Shown: in pieces, positions 15,670-24,268 of the stretch
Layout of the letters: every line of letters starts with the position of its first letter
How positions within the stretch are numbered: the stretch's first letter is position 1
Assembly: GCF_001413925.1 (NCBI RefSeq)
Contig: NZ_LBMJ01000001.1
Coordinates: 2,520,001-2,584,000 of the forward strand
Source of the DNA: Nonlabens sp. YIK11
Lineage (GTDB): Bacteria > Bacteroidota > Bacteroidia > Flavobacteriales > Flavobacteriaceae
DNA length: 64,000 nucleotides
Direction of reading: 5' to 3'
Position numbers and translations under genes: made by a program
Notes under the pieces: generated by a model
Told to the model about the DNA's origin: nothing
The model's input: the letters and a program-made list of their open reading frames with translations, nothing else
Database searches by the model: none

Positions 15670-16371
15670 CTAGGCCTGCAGTCTTTTGAGTTCCTCTCTG
15701 GCCCAATGCAACAAGGTGTCAAATTGCTCGTCACGATCCATATGACTGGTATCGAGCAATCGTGCATCAGCAGCTTGAACTAATGGACTGTCCTCACGAT
15801 TGGAATCTATCTGGTCACGTTCTATGACATTGTTGAGAACGTCTTCATACTTTACATGATCACCGCGTTTTTTGAGTTCTTCATAACGTCTTTTGGCGCG
15901 CTCATCAGCGGCTGCGGTCATGAACACTTTTAATTCCGCATCTGGGAAAACTACCGTGCCTATATCGCGACCATCCATGACGACGCCTTTTTCGGCACCC
16001 ATTTTTTGTTGCTGTTCCACAAGTTTGGAACGCACGGCAGAAACTTCTGCGATCTTGCTCACGACACTGCTTACCTCAAGGGTTCTTATTTCCTTTTCAA
16101 TATTGCGACCATTGAGACAGACCTCGTTATTTCCGTTTTCTGGATGGCGTTCAAACGTAATGGTGATCTCGTGAAGTCTTTGCTCCAGCTTTGATTTGTC
16201 CAAGATGCCGTTGTGGATTAAGTTTTCGCTTAAAGCGAAAAAAGAAACCGCTCGATACATCGCTCCTGTATCTACATATAGATAACCCAATTCTTGCGCA
16301 AGTTGCTTTGCGGCAGTGCTTTTCCCAGTGCTGGAATGCCCATCAATGGCAATGGTGATTTTACGTTGCAT
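15670..16371 (-). CDS. cmk: Cytidylate kinase
   Basis: This 233-residue cytosolic kinase phosphorylates CMP and dCMP. The P-loop GHSSTGKST is at residues 11-19. The CMP-binding segments YVDTGAMYRA near 32 and MDGRDIGTVVFPDAELKVFMTA near 130 are typical. The start is the ATG at 16371. Upstream codons run into porQ. A shortened, imperfect relative of the iterated palindrome (TTCGCTTAAAGCGAA) lies in the region encoding FALSEN. It lies one base after the porQ stop, so the two are probably co-transcribed. Confidence 0.95.
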   Translation of the reverse strand: MQRKITIAIDGHSSTGKSTAAKQLAQELGYLYVDTGAMYRAVSFFALSENLIHNGILDKSKLEQRLHEITITFERHPENGNNEVCLNGRNIEKEIRTLEVSSVVSKIAEVSAVRSKLVEQQQKMGAEKGVVMDGRDIGTVVFPDAELKVFMTAAADERAKRRYEELKKRGDHVKYEDVLNNVIERDQIDSNREDSPLVQAADARLLDTSHMDRDEQFDTLLHWAREELKRLQA

Positions 16372-16372
16372 A

Positions 16373-17395
16373 TTATTGCAAGTTAACATTTACACCTATA
16401 AAACTGGTGTGCGAGGCAAGACTATAACGAGAGTGTGCATAGCTAAAACGCAATTTCCTGATCTTGAGTGAGAATCCAGCGCTTAAACCAGAGAAGGCTC
16501 TGGTGTCCTGGATGCGCAACTCTTCTGCCCTACGGAAACTATAACCCAATCGCAACTGGAAATCAGATTCTGGGAAGATCTCTACACCTAGAACCGTGTG
16601 ACGCAATGCATTATTAAAAAAACCTGGATCGTCCTCAATCACATTTCCATCCAGATCTCGCTGCGCGTTGGCACTGTTTGAAAAAGCAATGTCCCATTGT
16701 TGTAAATTTTCCAAAGTCACATGTAAACGTAAAGGCAACATGCGCATGGTATTTGAAAAACCTGCTGCAATCTCTAATGGTAAATTTTCATACACCTCAT
16801 TATATGCCGTGAATTGAGTACCCAGATTGCGTATGACCAACGCACCGCGTATAGCCTTGTCTTCATCATAATACAGCAAACCTAGATCAACCGCACCACC
16901 TAGCGAGGTAAAGTTTTCCAGCTGTGAACTAATCAGTTTTGCATTGACACCCACATAAAAGTCTGACCATGGTATATTGTAGGCATAACCCAAAGAAACC
17001 GCTACCTCATTACCGCTAAATTCTCCTGTAGAATTTCCCTGCTCGTCGTACCCATCAAATTTTCCATAATTCAAATAGGTCACACCGGCATGAAAGGTTT
17101 GTACCCGACGATCCCAAGTGTAGGCGTAGCTTGCCGTACCGTAGTTGACATCACCCAAGTAATTGACATAATTCACCTGCAACTGATTATCCATCTTAGG
17201 GTTGATGGTCGCTGGATTGTAGATCGCTGTTGTAGGGTCATAACCTACAGCAGTAAGTACACGACCGCCTAAAGCTGCCTGTTTTGTTCCTGAGACCAGA
17301 TTGAGAAATTGATATGTCGCCTCACCACCTATTTGCCCATAACAGATCGCGCCGGTAAATAGTAGTGTAAGTAAAACGAGGTAATGGTGACGCAT
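16373..17395 (-). CDS. porQ: Type IX secretion system protein PorQ
   Basis: This 340-residue outer-membrane beta-barrel protein starts at the ATG at 17395, giving a signal peptide that ends near CYGQ. The mature N-terminus (GEATYQFLNLVSGTKQAALGG, then ATINPKMDNQLQVNYVNYL) is characteristic of PorQ, a FadL-like barrel that works with PorU, PorV and PorZ in cargo maturation and anchoring by T9SS. Alternating strands continue to the end. The presence of two T9SS cargo proteins at 44-50 kb fits. Located immediately upstream of cmk, a pairing I recall from other Bacteroidota. Confidence 0.88.
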   Translation of the reverse strand: MRHHYLVLLTLLFTGAICYGQIGGEATYQFLNLVSGTKQAALGGRVLTAVGYDPTTAIYNPATINPKMDNQLQVNYVNYLGDVNYGTASYAYTWDRRVQTFHAGVTYLNYGKFDGYDEQGNSTGEFSGNEVAVSLGYAYNIPWSDFYVGVNAKLISSQLENFTSLGGAVDLGLLYYDEDKAIRGALVIRNLGTQFTAYNEVYENLPLEIAAGFSNTMRMLPLRLHVTLENLQQWDIAFSNSANAQRDLDGNVIEDDPGFFNNALRHTVLGVEIFPESDFQLRLGYSFRRAEELRIQDTRAFSGLSAGFSLKIRKLRFSYAHSRYSLASHTSFIGVNVNLQ

Positions 17396-17490
17396 TAAGA
17401 GTTGTAGATTGCTATAACTAAACGACTGCAAGTTTAATTTATTTTTGACGGGCTATAAAGTGGTACTAGTTATTTGTTAGTTGGGGATTT

Positions 17491-17506
17491 CGCTTTCGCG
17501 AAAGCG
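17491..17506. repeat. Iterated palindrome copy, divergent region
   Basis: Exact CGCTTTCGCGAAAGCG between porQ and the divergent small membrane protein gene. Confidence 0.95.
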
Positions 17507-17578
17507 TGCTCATTTCCAATCTCGATGAATCTCTTAAATCCATAACGCCATGAATAATCTTACACCTAAAATCGAGCT

Positions 17579-17992
17579 ATGGGGCTGACCCTTTGGGAAT
17601 TATTGAAACTGTGTACTGATGTAGGTCTGGTCGTACTCATCTGGATGGTGCAGCTAGTGATCTATCCCAGTTTTTGCCATTTTGGAAAAGAAGGATTTGA
17701 CCGCTGGCACCACATCTACATGAGGAATATTACGTTTATTGTCCTGCCATTGATGTTGGGACAACTAATCCTTTCTGGATACCTGCTTTACGATTCAGGG
17801 TTTGAATTCTTACATATCGTTGATTTTTTACTGGTAGGCAGTATGTGGTTGTCTACAGCACTATTTTACAAACCACAGCATGAGAAACTGGTCGCTCAAA
17901 AGTTTGATGTACCACTTTGTGATCAATTAACTAAGACCAATTGGTGGAGAGTTGTAGTATGGACAATAATAGTTTTATTAAATATTATTTAG
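17579..17992 (+). CDS. Small four-helix membrane protein
   Basis: The protein has 137 residues and four hydrophobic segments (about residues 14-32, 48-68, 75-95 and 120-136). HFGKEGFDRWHHIYM between helices 1 and 2 carries two adjacent histidines and recalls small inner-membrane proteins that are widespread but unassigned. No signal peptide. It stands alone, divergent from porQ, with the iterated palindrome in the shared upstream region. Function unknown. Confidence 0.65.
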   Translation: MGLTLWELLKLCTDVGLVVLIWMVQLVIYPSFCHFGKEGFDRWHHIYMRNITFIVLPLMLGQLILSGYLLYDSGFEFLHIVDFLLVGSMWLSTALFYKPQHEKLVAQKFDVPLCDQLTKTNWWRVVVWTIIVLLNII

Positions 17993-18090
17993 TGAGTTGT
18001 ATTTATCAATAAGATTATTCAAAAAATACTAATCATAATTTTACACTTTAATATATCTTCGAATCATCGTAATTATTAAATCAATCAAAA

Positions 18091-18627
18091 ATGGTAAAAC
18101 AAATTTTATTTATTGGAGTGGTAATTTTTAGCACAATTTTCGCTCAAGCTCAAACGTCAAATAACGGTATCAAAGCAGGCTTCAATAGTCTTAGTTTAAG
18201 TGTATCAGACGAAAACGTATCTGCAAACTCAGATTTATCTGGATTCTACATTGGAGTTTATGGGGAGTTTGGTCTGAGTGAAAATTTTAATATACAGCCA
18301 GAATTACAAGCGATCTTGTCGTTTTCTGAAGGTGAGTCTTCAAGCACTCTTGCACTACCAGTAATGTTTGAATACCTTGCCACACCTAAGCTTGCATTAC
18401 AAGCGGGACCTCAATTTGAATATTTACTTGATGAAGAATCAGAGGGTCTTAGAAAATTTGGTGTAGGTTTTGGTGCAGGACTTTCTTTTGACCTCACAGA
18501 TAAACTTTTCATTGATGGACGATATGTGTTTGGATTAAACAATCGCTTTGAAGATGATTTATTTTTTGGTGAAGACGTTAAGCTTAATTTTAATTATATT
18601 CAAGTCGGTTTGGGATTTCGCCTATAA
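18091..18627 (+). CDS. Outer-membrane beta-barrel protein
   Basis: The protein has 178 residues with a signal peptide of about 21 (ending FAQAQ). The remainder has the alternating hydrophobic pattern and the strand spacing of the small eight-stranded OMP_b-brl family common in Bacteroidota (GIKAGFNSLSLSVSD at the start, FNYIQVGLGFRL at the end). Such proteins are often structural or of unknown function. Single gene with its own terminator. Confidence 0.75.
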   Translation: MVKQILFIGVVIFSTIFAQAQTSNNGIKAGFNSLSLSVSDENVSANSDLSGFYIGVYGEFGLSENFNIQPELQAILSFSEGESSSTLALPVMFEYLATPKLALQAGPQFEYLLDEESEGLRKFGVGFGAGLSFDLTDKLFIDGRYVFGLNNRFEDDLFFGEDVKLNFNYIQVGLGFRL

Positions 18628-18652
18628 AAGGTCCTTAATTTTAAATTTTTTT

Positions 18653-18681
18653 AAAACCAAAGTCAAGGCTTTGGTTTTTTT
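18653..18681 (+). terminator. Terminator of the beta-barrel gene
   Basis: 10-bp stem AAAACCAAAG / CTTTGGTTTT with a 6-base loop followed by T's. Confidence 0.85.
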
Positions 18682-18794
18682 ATGTTCTATTTTTTATCAA
18701 ATCTCAAAATAGAATTTTCAGGGTTTCAATAAGTTATTTATTTAGAATTTTGAAAGCTCTTTCTTGAAATCTGACCAAAACCTAAATTATATTC

Positions 18795-19178
18795 ATGAAA
18801 CTTACACTACAACTTGCTGCGATCTACAATATTCTTTGGGGTGCTTGGGTCGTATTATTTCCACAAATGTTTTGGGAACTGGTAGGCATGGAGCCGTTAA
18901 ATCAGCCTATGGTATGGCAAGGAATGGGAATGGTAATAGGTGTTTATGGTCTAGGCTACTGGTGGGCGAGCTATGATCCCATGCGTCACTGGCCTATAGT
19001 TGCCGTTGGTATGTTGGGTAAGATTTTTGGGCCGTTGGGATTTGTCTTTAATTATGCGCAGGGAAAAGTTCCCTTTGAATTTATCTATACGCTGGTAACC
19101 AATGACTTCATCTGGTGGATTCCTTTTTTCTTGATTTTGAAAAAAGTGCATACCGACTATAAATGGAAGCTGACTTAG
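18795..19178 (+). CDS. Small polytopic membrane protein
   Basis: The protein has 127 residues and about four transmembrane helices. It is rich in tryptophan and glycine (NILWGAWVVLFP, VIGVYGLGYWWASYD, IWWIPFFLIL). The pattern resembles a widespread unassigned inner-membrane family. No catalytic motif seen. It stands alone between two barrel genes and is convergent with the DUF2490 gene. Confidence 0.6.
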   Translation: MKLTLQLAAIYNILWGAWVVLFPQMFWELVGMEPLNQPMVWQGMGMVIGVYGLGYWWASYDPMRHWPIVAVGMLGKIFGPLGFVFNYAQGKVPFEFIYTLVTNDFIWWIPFFLILKKVHTDYKWKLT

Positions 19179-19250
19179 CCTAACCATACATAGTTTTGGC
19201 TTCACTAGTATCCAGCGAAAGCCGACTGTCGTCAATACACGGATAAGTAC

Positions 19251-19931
19251 TTAAAACGACTGAAATACAGAGAGTACTAATTGACCTTTTGAAGTATTGC
19301 TGGTAATCTCACGCATATAACCAGCTTGTGCGCGCAGATCTTGTGAGATCCTATATCCTACACCGCCAAAACTCCAATTGCGATCAAACCTATTCACGGT
19401 AGAGTTGCGCAATTGAGTCTCGCCATTAATAAAAACCTCGTTCCAAAACGGCAAATAGAATTTGGATTGCTGTTCATCCTTATAAAAATGGATGTTTACA
19501 AAAATCGTATAACGCGCCCTGCTACGGAAATCCTGATCCTCTATAAACCGCTCTTCAAACCTAAAGCGATGCCGTATACTCACCGTTTTGCCAGCGTTGG
19601 TATCCAACCAGACATCCTGATGCAAACGATGCTCGGAAGTACTGCCATCCTTGTCGCCAAAGGGCTCGCCGTAGAAATATCCATAACCAGCGTGCAGCTC
19701 TACCGTACCTATGGCGGGTGTATAGACCACTGCTGCCCTAGCAATAAATTGCTGGAAATCACTACTCAACTCATAGGTGCGATACTGAAAATCTCCAGCT
19801 ACCTTCCACTTGTTCCCAACAGGTAAGCTATAGAAATACTGGCTCCACAATCCTGTCTCGCTCACACCTTTTTGTGACAGTCCTACCTGACAGACCAAAA
19901 GAATGAAAAGAAGGCTCGATAGATTTTTCAT
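19251..19931 (-). CDS. DUF2490 domain outer-membrane protein
   Basis: The protein has 226 residues from the ATG at 19931, chosen because MKNLSSLLFILLVCQVGLSQ is a full signal peptide. A further in-frame upstream extension reads through an iterated palindrome and is unlikely to be translated. The mature protein (GLWSQYFYSLPVGNKWKVAG, then RHRFRFEERF near 140) matches DUF2490, a beta-barrel family of Bacteroidota with no known function. Divergent from rpoD across a 317-bp gap. Confidence 0.75.
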   Translation of the reverse strand: MKNLSSLLFILLVCQVGLSQKGVSETGLWSQYFYSLPVGNKWKVAGDFQYRTYELSSDFQQFIARAAVVYTPAIGTVELHAGYGYFYGEPFGDKDGSTSEHRLHQDVWLDTNAGKTVSIRHRFRFEERFIEDQDFRSRARYTIFVNIHFYKDEQQSKFYLPFWNEVFINGETQLRNSTVNRFDRNWSFGGVGYRISQDLRAQAGYMREITSNTSKGQLVLSVFQSF

Positions 19932-20248
19932 GAATACAAAATAAGCATATAAAGCTACAAAGGCTTCGGCTTTAAGACAAAGATGCCGTGTTCTCATTAT
20001 TTTTTTCACCACTAACGACAACGTGATAGTACTAGTGGTGACGTGAAAATCCGCTTTCGCGAAAGCGATAAAAACGACCAGCACTGTAACAAGAAACCTG
20101 GTCTGCCGACTAATGGAAAAGTATTGAAAGTCGCGCCATTGCTGGTCTGAATAAGTGTCAGAATATTCGGCTTTGGTATGATTATTGCTATTAATAATTT
20201 GATTGTCAAGAGCTGACAGTCGCCTAATTTTTTAATCTTTTTATTTTA
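19932..20248. other. Divergent intergenic region between the DUF2490 gene and rpoD
   Basis: 317 bases without a credible gene. It contains one iterated palindrome (20052-20067) and, about 40 bases before rpoD, TAATAATTTG, a near match to the -7 box. No hairpin of note. Confidence 0.6.
20052..20067. repeat. Iterated palindrome copy, rpoD upstream region
   Basis: Exact CGCTTTCGCGAAAGCG between divergent DUF2490 and rpoD genes, about 180 bp upstream of the rpoD start. Confidence 0.95.
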
Positions 20249-21112
20249 ATGAGACAACTCAAAATCACCAAGCAGGTCACTAACCGTGAGTCTAAATCCC
20301 TGGACAAGTACCTACAAGACATCTCTAAGATCGACCTGATCACTGCAGAGGAAGAAGTGGAACTTGCACAGCGTATTAAAAAAGGTGATCAGAGAGCACT
20401 TGAGAGATTGACTACCGCAAACTTACGTTTTGTGGTTTCTGTTGCAAAACAGTATCAAAATCAAGGGCTTAAATTACCCGATCTTATTAATGAAGGAAAT
20501 GCAGGTCTTGTAAAGGCTGCCAAAAGGTTTGATGAAACTCGCGGTTTCAAATTCATATCGTACGCGGTATGGTGGATACGCCAGTCGATCTTACAGGCAC
20601 TAGCAGAGCAGTCCCGTATCGTGCGTCTTCCATTGAATAAAATTGGTTCGATTAACAAAATCAACAAGGCTTTTTCACACCTTGAGCAATTGCACGAGCG
20701 TCCACCATCGCCAGAAGAACTAGCCACTGAGCTAGACATGACGGTGAGCGACGTGAAACAATCGCTTAAAAATGCCGGGCGTCACGTATCCATGGATGCG
20801 CCGCTTAAAGAAGGTGAGACTTCTAACCTCTATGACGTTGTACGTAGTGGAGAGTCACCTAATCCTGACAAGGATCTATTGCATGAATCCCTTACACTAG
20901 AGATTACACGTGCCCTAGAGACACTTTCTCAAAAAGAGGCAGATGTTATTTCGCTATACTTCGGTATCGGGAACCAGCAGCCTATGAGTCTGGAAGAAAT
21001 AGGTGAAACTTTTGACTTGACCCGTGAGCGCGTGCGCCAGATCAAGGAAAAAGGAATCAAGAGACTGCGCCAGAACAGCCGCAGCAAAATCTTGAAGTCT
21101 TATCTAGGATAA
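20249..21112 (+). CDS. rpoD: Primary sigma factor RpoD/SigA
   Basis: The 287-residue housekeeping sigma factor of Bacteroidota is much shorter than E. coli sigma-70 because region 1.1 and the non-conserved region are missing. Region 1.2 ([20 protein letters not shown]) is at 16-36. Region 2 ([20 protein letters not shown], then [13 protein letters not shown]) is at 60-115. Region 3 follows, and region 4 with the -35-binding HTH ([20 protein letters not shown]) is at 247-267. It directs transcription from TTTG-N19-TAnnTTTG promoters such as those before rpmH and rpmE2 in this window. Its last 19 codons and terminator are duplicated 876 bp downstream. Confidence 0.97.
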   Translation: MRQLKITKQVTNRESKSLDKYLQDISKIDLITAEEEVELAQRIKKGDQRALERLTTANLRFVVSVAKQYQNQGLKLPDLINEGNAGLVKAAKRFDETRGFKFISYAVWWIRQSILQALAEQSRIVRLPLNKIGSINKINKAFSHLEQLHERPPSPEELATELDMTVSDVKQSLKNAGRHVSMDAPLKEGETSNLYDVVRSGESPNPDKDLLHESLTLEITRALETLSQKEADVISLYFGIGNQQPMSLEEIGETFDLTRERVRQIKEKGIKRLRQNSRSKILKSYLG

Positions 21113-21168
21113 GCCATTTTATCATATTTTTTTTTACTGAAGCGCCTGCAAGGGCGCTTTTTTATTGG
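21056..21168 (+). repeat. Direct repeat copy 1: rpoD 3' end plus terminator
   Basis: The parent copy covers the last 18 codons and stop of rpoD and the hairpin downstream. The first 70 bases match copy 2 with a single difference. Confidence 0.9.
21141..21164 (+). terminator. rpoD terminator
   Basis: GC-rich hairpin AGCGCC / GGCGCT with a 6-base loop followed by a T run, about 30 bases after the rpoD stop. Confidence 0.85.
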
Positions 21169-21226
21169 CCAAGATCTTTTAATTAATGTCGCAAACTTAT
21201 ATTTGAACCTAAACAAGAGATTCATA

Positions 21227-21841
21227 ATGAAGAATTGGATTATAATATTATTTACCTTCTTTTTTTTAGCTGGCTGCACATCAACGAAGTCAATTTCTAA
21301 ATCATTTGACAGTTCAAGTACAAAAGGTATTTTTTTCGGAACGATTACTTTTCCAAAGACAAAATCTAAAATGGAAAACTTCAGCTTATTTTATCGATTG
21401 AAAGGTGCGGAAGATGATAAAAAATATAAACAGAATATATATGTCAAAAACGTACAGAAAAATCCATTTACACAATATGTAAAATTCAGTGCAGAGAAAG
21501 AAACAACCGATGAATATATCTATTCATTTGCATTTGAAGTTTCACCTGGCAATTACGAATTTTATCAATTAGAAAAATCTTTACTTAATGCCGCAGGATC
21601 CGTAAATTTCACTTCAAGTGAATTTTCAATAAACTACGAAGTCAAGTCAGGCAAGCCTACCTACGTAGGTGATTACAAATTCTATGAAGATGGAAATGAT
21701 AATGGAGCGCTAATTGAAATTTCAAATGACAGAAAAAAAGCCATTGAACTTTTGACTGATGAATTTCAGAATATAAATTGGAGCGAGTCTCTTAGCGATG
21801 TGCCCGCAATTAGTAATAACAATATAATTGAGATCAAATAA
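21227..21841 (+). CDS. Lipoprotein of unknown function, flanked by rpoD-end repeats
   Basis: The protein has 204 residues from the ATG at 21227. An in-frame TTG eight codons earlier is less likely. It has a signal peptide with lipobox FLAG-C (Cys17), then a Ser/Lys-rich linker and a beta-rich domain ending near 190 with no motif I recognise. The gene is A+T-richer than rpoD and lies exactly between the true rpoD end and a second copy of that end, as if it had been inserted there. Function unknown. Confidence 0.65.
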   Translation: MKNWIIILFTFFFLAGCTSTKSISKSFDSSSTKGIFFGTITFPKTKSKMENFSLFYRLKGAEDDKKYKQNIYVKNVQKNPFTQYVKFSAEKETTDEYIYSFAFEVSPGNYEFYQLEKSLLNAAGSVNFTSSEFSINYEVKSGKPTYVGDYKFYEDGNDNGALIEISNDRKKAIELLTDEFQNINWSESLSDVPAISNNNIIEIK

Positions 21842-22118
21842 GAAATTTATTCTGAGCTAATAAATTAATGAATTATGAATTCAAATTTCTGAATTTACTC
21901 ATACGAGTGCTTTTGATCATATTATCAATGTATCAAGAGACTGCGCCAGAACAGCCGCAGTAAAATCTTGAAGTCTTATCTAGGATAAGCCATTTTATCA
22001 TACTTATTTACTTAAGTGCCTGCAAGGGCGCTTTTTAATTGGGGTAAAAATATGATAGTTTAATTTAGTTCCTGATTAGAATTAAATAGCTATTGTCATT
22101 ATTAAAAAAAGGTGAATC
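21842..22118 (+). other. Gap with remnant of rpoD duplication
   Basis: 277 bases. The first 90 are A+T-rich and featureless. 21932-22042 is the rpoD 3'-end copy. The remainder is the short upstream region of the small membrane protein gene. Confidence 0.7.
21932..22042 (+). repeat. Direct repeat copy 2: partial duplicate of the rpoD 3' end
   Basis: It starts ATCAAGAGACTGCGCCAGAA and would encode the same C-terminus as RpoD ([18 protein letters not shown], stop), but has no upstream coding part. The first 70 bases differ from copy 1 at one synonymous position. The trailing hairpin region has drifted more (AAGTGCC for AAGCGCC), which weakens the stem. This suggests a fairly recent duplication. 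Confidence 0.9.
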
Positions 22119-22358
22119 ATGAGTAAGAAGAAGTATACTGATCAACAATTAAGACGTCGCTACTGGATCTTCGGTGGTTTAGGAATGGGAGCGCTTGGGT
22201 TTGGATTATCTGCCCTAGTTGAAAGCGGTTTCTTAAAGCACGGTGATGCAGAGTCATGGCAATGGATAATGGCAGGAACCGTATCGCTGGTGCTAATAAT
22301 GATGGGTATTAATTTCTTGTTTGAATCTTTTAGTTGTAAAATACAATTGAAGCAATAA
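22119..22358 (+). CDS. Small membrane protein with two transmembrane helices
   Basis: The protein has 79 residues. A basic start (MSKKKYTDQQLRRRYWIF) is followed by helices at about 16-36 and 48-70. No known domain. The positive-inside rule puts the N-terminus in the cytoplasm. It is convergent with the ABC exporter gene, with 26 bases between. Coding status is supported by the clean start, the hydrophobic pattern and the lack of competitors. Confidence 0.6.
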   Translation: MSKKKYTDQQLRRRYWIFGGLGMGALGFGLSALVESGFLKHGDAESWQWIMAGTVSLVLIMMGINFLFESFSCKIQLKQ

Positions 22359-22384
22359 AAATTACAAAAAGACTTTCATCAAGA

Positions 22385-24136
22385 TTAAATCCTAGCCTGA
22401 TACGTATACAAATCAAAGTATCTGCCTTCTAGAGCGATCAGTTCTTCATGGGTACCGCGCTCGGCAATTTCACCAGCTTCAATGACTAGAATTTGATTTG
22501 CTTTTTTGATCGTGCTTAAGCGGTGAGCGATGACGATAGTGGTTCTATCCTTGACTAGTTCGCTTAGGGATTTTTGAATCAGCGCTTCACTTTCTGTATC
22601 TAGGTTAGATGTAGCTTCATCTAAGATGATGATTTTAGGATCGGCTAGGATGGCTCTGGCAATAGCGATGCGTTGACGCTGGCCTCCAGAAAGTTTCACA
22701 CCACGCTCGCCTATCAAGGTATCGAGACCGTCTTCAAAACGATCCGTGAATTCATTGACATAACCCGCTTTAACAGCTGCGAGCAATCGTTCCTCGCTAG
22801 CGTCTGGTCTTGGAAACAAGATATTTTCTCTGATGGTTCCCTCAAATAGAAATTCATCTTGTAAAACTACGCCCAGATGCTTTCTAAAACTGGCTAGTTT
22901 CACTTTGGACATATCCTGACCATCAATGGTCACGACACCTTTATTTGGATTTAAAAAAGTGGCCGACAAACCTGCAATGGTTGATTTTCCAGAACCAGAA
23001 CTTCCTACCAGCGCTACTGTAGTACCAGCCATAGCTTCAAAAGAAATGTTATGGATGACCTCTTTACCTTTCTCGTATGAAAATGAGACATTGTCAAATT
23101 TGAGATTGCCTTTAAATTGGTTCAATTCGATGGTGCGCTCGCCCATTTGATCTTCGGGCGTCAGGTTCATCAATTCTTCAGTTCGGTCCAGTCCTGCAAG
23201 CGCTTCTGTAAGTTGGCTGCCTATGTTGCTCATTTGGATGATAGGCGCTATCATAAACCCCAATAAAATCGTGAAGAACAAAAACTCTCCTGTCGTCATA
23301 TCGCCTTCCATCATAAAGTAGCCACCTATTCCCATGATGCCTACTGACGCCAGACCCAAGAGAAAAGTAGCACTACTGGTTACCACAGCAGTAGAAGTCA
23401 AACTCTTTTTGACATTTTGATATAGCCGCTCCACGCCATCTTCAAAGATTTTGTTTTCCTGTTCCTCAGCGCCAAAACCTTTGATGACTCGCACGCCAGC
23501 GAGCGTTTCAGTAAGCCTACCGGTCACCTCGGCATTTATTTTCCCGCGATTTCTAAAAATAGGACGTATGTATTTGAAGGCTTTCAAGGCAACAAATCCA
23601 AAAACTGCCACAGGTAAAAACACAAACAGCGTCATCCAGGCATTGATGCGTATCAATAGCACCAGCGAGACTACGGCTGTGATCGTACCGCCTACCAACT
23701 GTACCAATCCTGTTCCTATCAAATTACGTACACCTTCTACATCATTCATGATTCGGGAAACCAGCGCTCCAGATTTTGTATTGTCAAAAAAACTAATAGG
23801 CAGTGAGAGTACTTTTTTCTGCACTTGGGCGCGTAGTTCTGAAATCAAATACTGCGCTTGCACGCTCAAAATTCTGGTCAACAAAAATGATGTAATCGCC
23901 TGCACCAGCAAGGCCACACCTACCAGCCAGAGCAAATCATACAAGGCTTCAAAATCCTTATTGGGAATCACGTCGTCCAGCAGCGCTTTGGATTTCCAAG
24001 GCAACACAAGGCTGGCCAATCGACTAATAACGATGAGTACCAAACCAATCAGCACCAATTTTCTACGCGGCCAGATGATGGTTTTAAACGCAGATGTGAT
24101 CGTCACCTTGCTTTGGGATTTGGAGGATTCTTTCAT
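22385..24136 (-). CDS. ABC transporter, fused permease and ATPase (MsbA-like exporter)
   Basis: This 583-residue half-transporter probably works as a homodimer. Residues 25-320 hold six transmembrane helices of the type I exporter fold. Residues 340-583 form the nucleotide-binding domain with Walker A GSSGSGKST, signature LSGGQRQRIAIARAIL, Walker B IIILDEAT and the H-loop IAHRLST. Substrates of such exporters range from lipids to drugs and peptides, and nothing nearby narrows it. A second exporter of this type is at 32496. Divergent from the binding-protein-like gene, with an iterated palindrome in the shared region. Confidence 0.9.
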   Translation of the reverse strand: MKESSKSQSKVTITSAFKTIIWPRRKLVLIGLVLIVISRLASLVLPWKSKALLDDVIPNKDFEALYDLLWLVGVALLVQAITSFLLTRILSVQAQYLISELRAQVQKKVLSLPISFFDNTKSGALVSRIMNDVEGVRNLIGTGLVQLVGGTITAVVSLVLLIRINAWMTLFVFLPVAVFGFVALKAFKYIRPIFRNRGKINAEVTGRLTETLAGVRVIKGFGAEEQENKIFEDGVERLYQNVKKSLTSTAVVTSSATFLLGLASVGIMGIGGYFMMEGDMTTGEFLFFTILLGFMIAPIIQMSNIGSQLTEALAGLDRTEELMNLTPEDQMGERTIELNQFKGNLKFDNVSFSYEKGKEVIHNISFEAMAGTTVALVGSSGSGKSTIAGLSATFLNPNKGVVTIDGQDMSKVKLASFRKHLGVVLQDEFLFEGTIRENILFPRPDASEERLLAAVKAGYVNEFTDRFEDGLDTLIGERGVKLSGGQRQRIAIARAILADPKIIILDEATSNLDTESEALIQKSLSELVKDRTTIVIAHRLSTIKKANQILVIEAGEIAERGTHEELIALEGRYFDLYTYQARI

Positions 24137-24166
24137 AGATGGTAAAGATAGAGTTTGTGGTGTGTC

Positions 24167-24182
24167 CGCTTTCGCGAAAGCG
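24167..24182. repeat. Iterated palindrome copy, divergent region
   Basis: Exact CGCTTTCGCGAAAGCG, 30 bp upstream of the ABC exporter start, between divergent genes. Confidence 0.95.
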
Positions 24183-24268
24183 AACTCATATTAAACTTTT
24201 GTCAATTCCCTAAAATGAGTCCACTAATCAATGAAGGGCATCTACCTTTAAGTCTTAAAATCACACCA

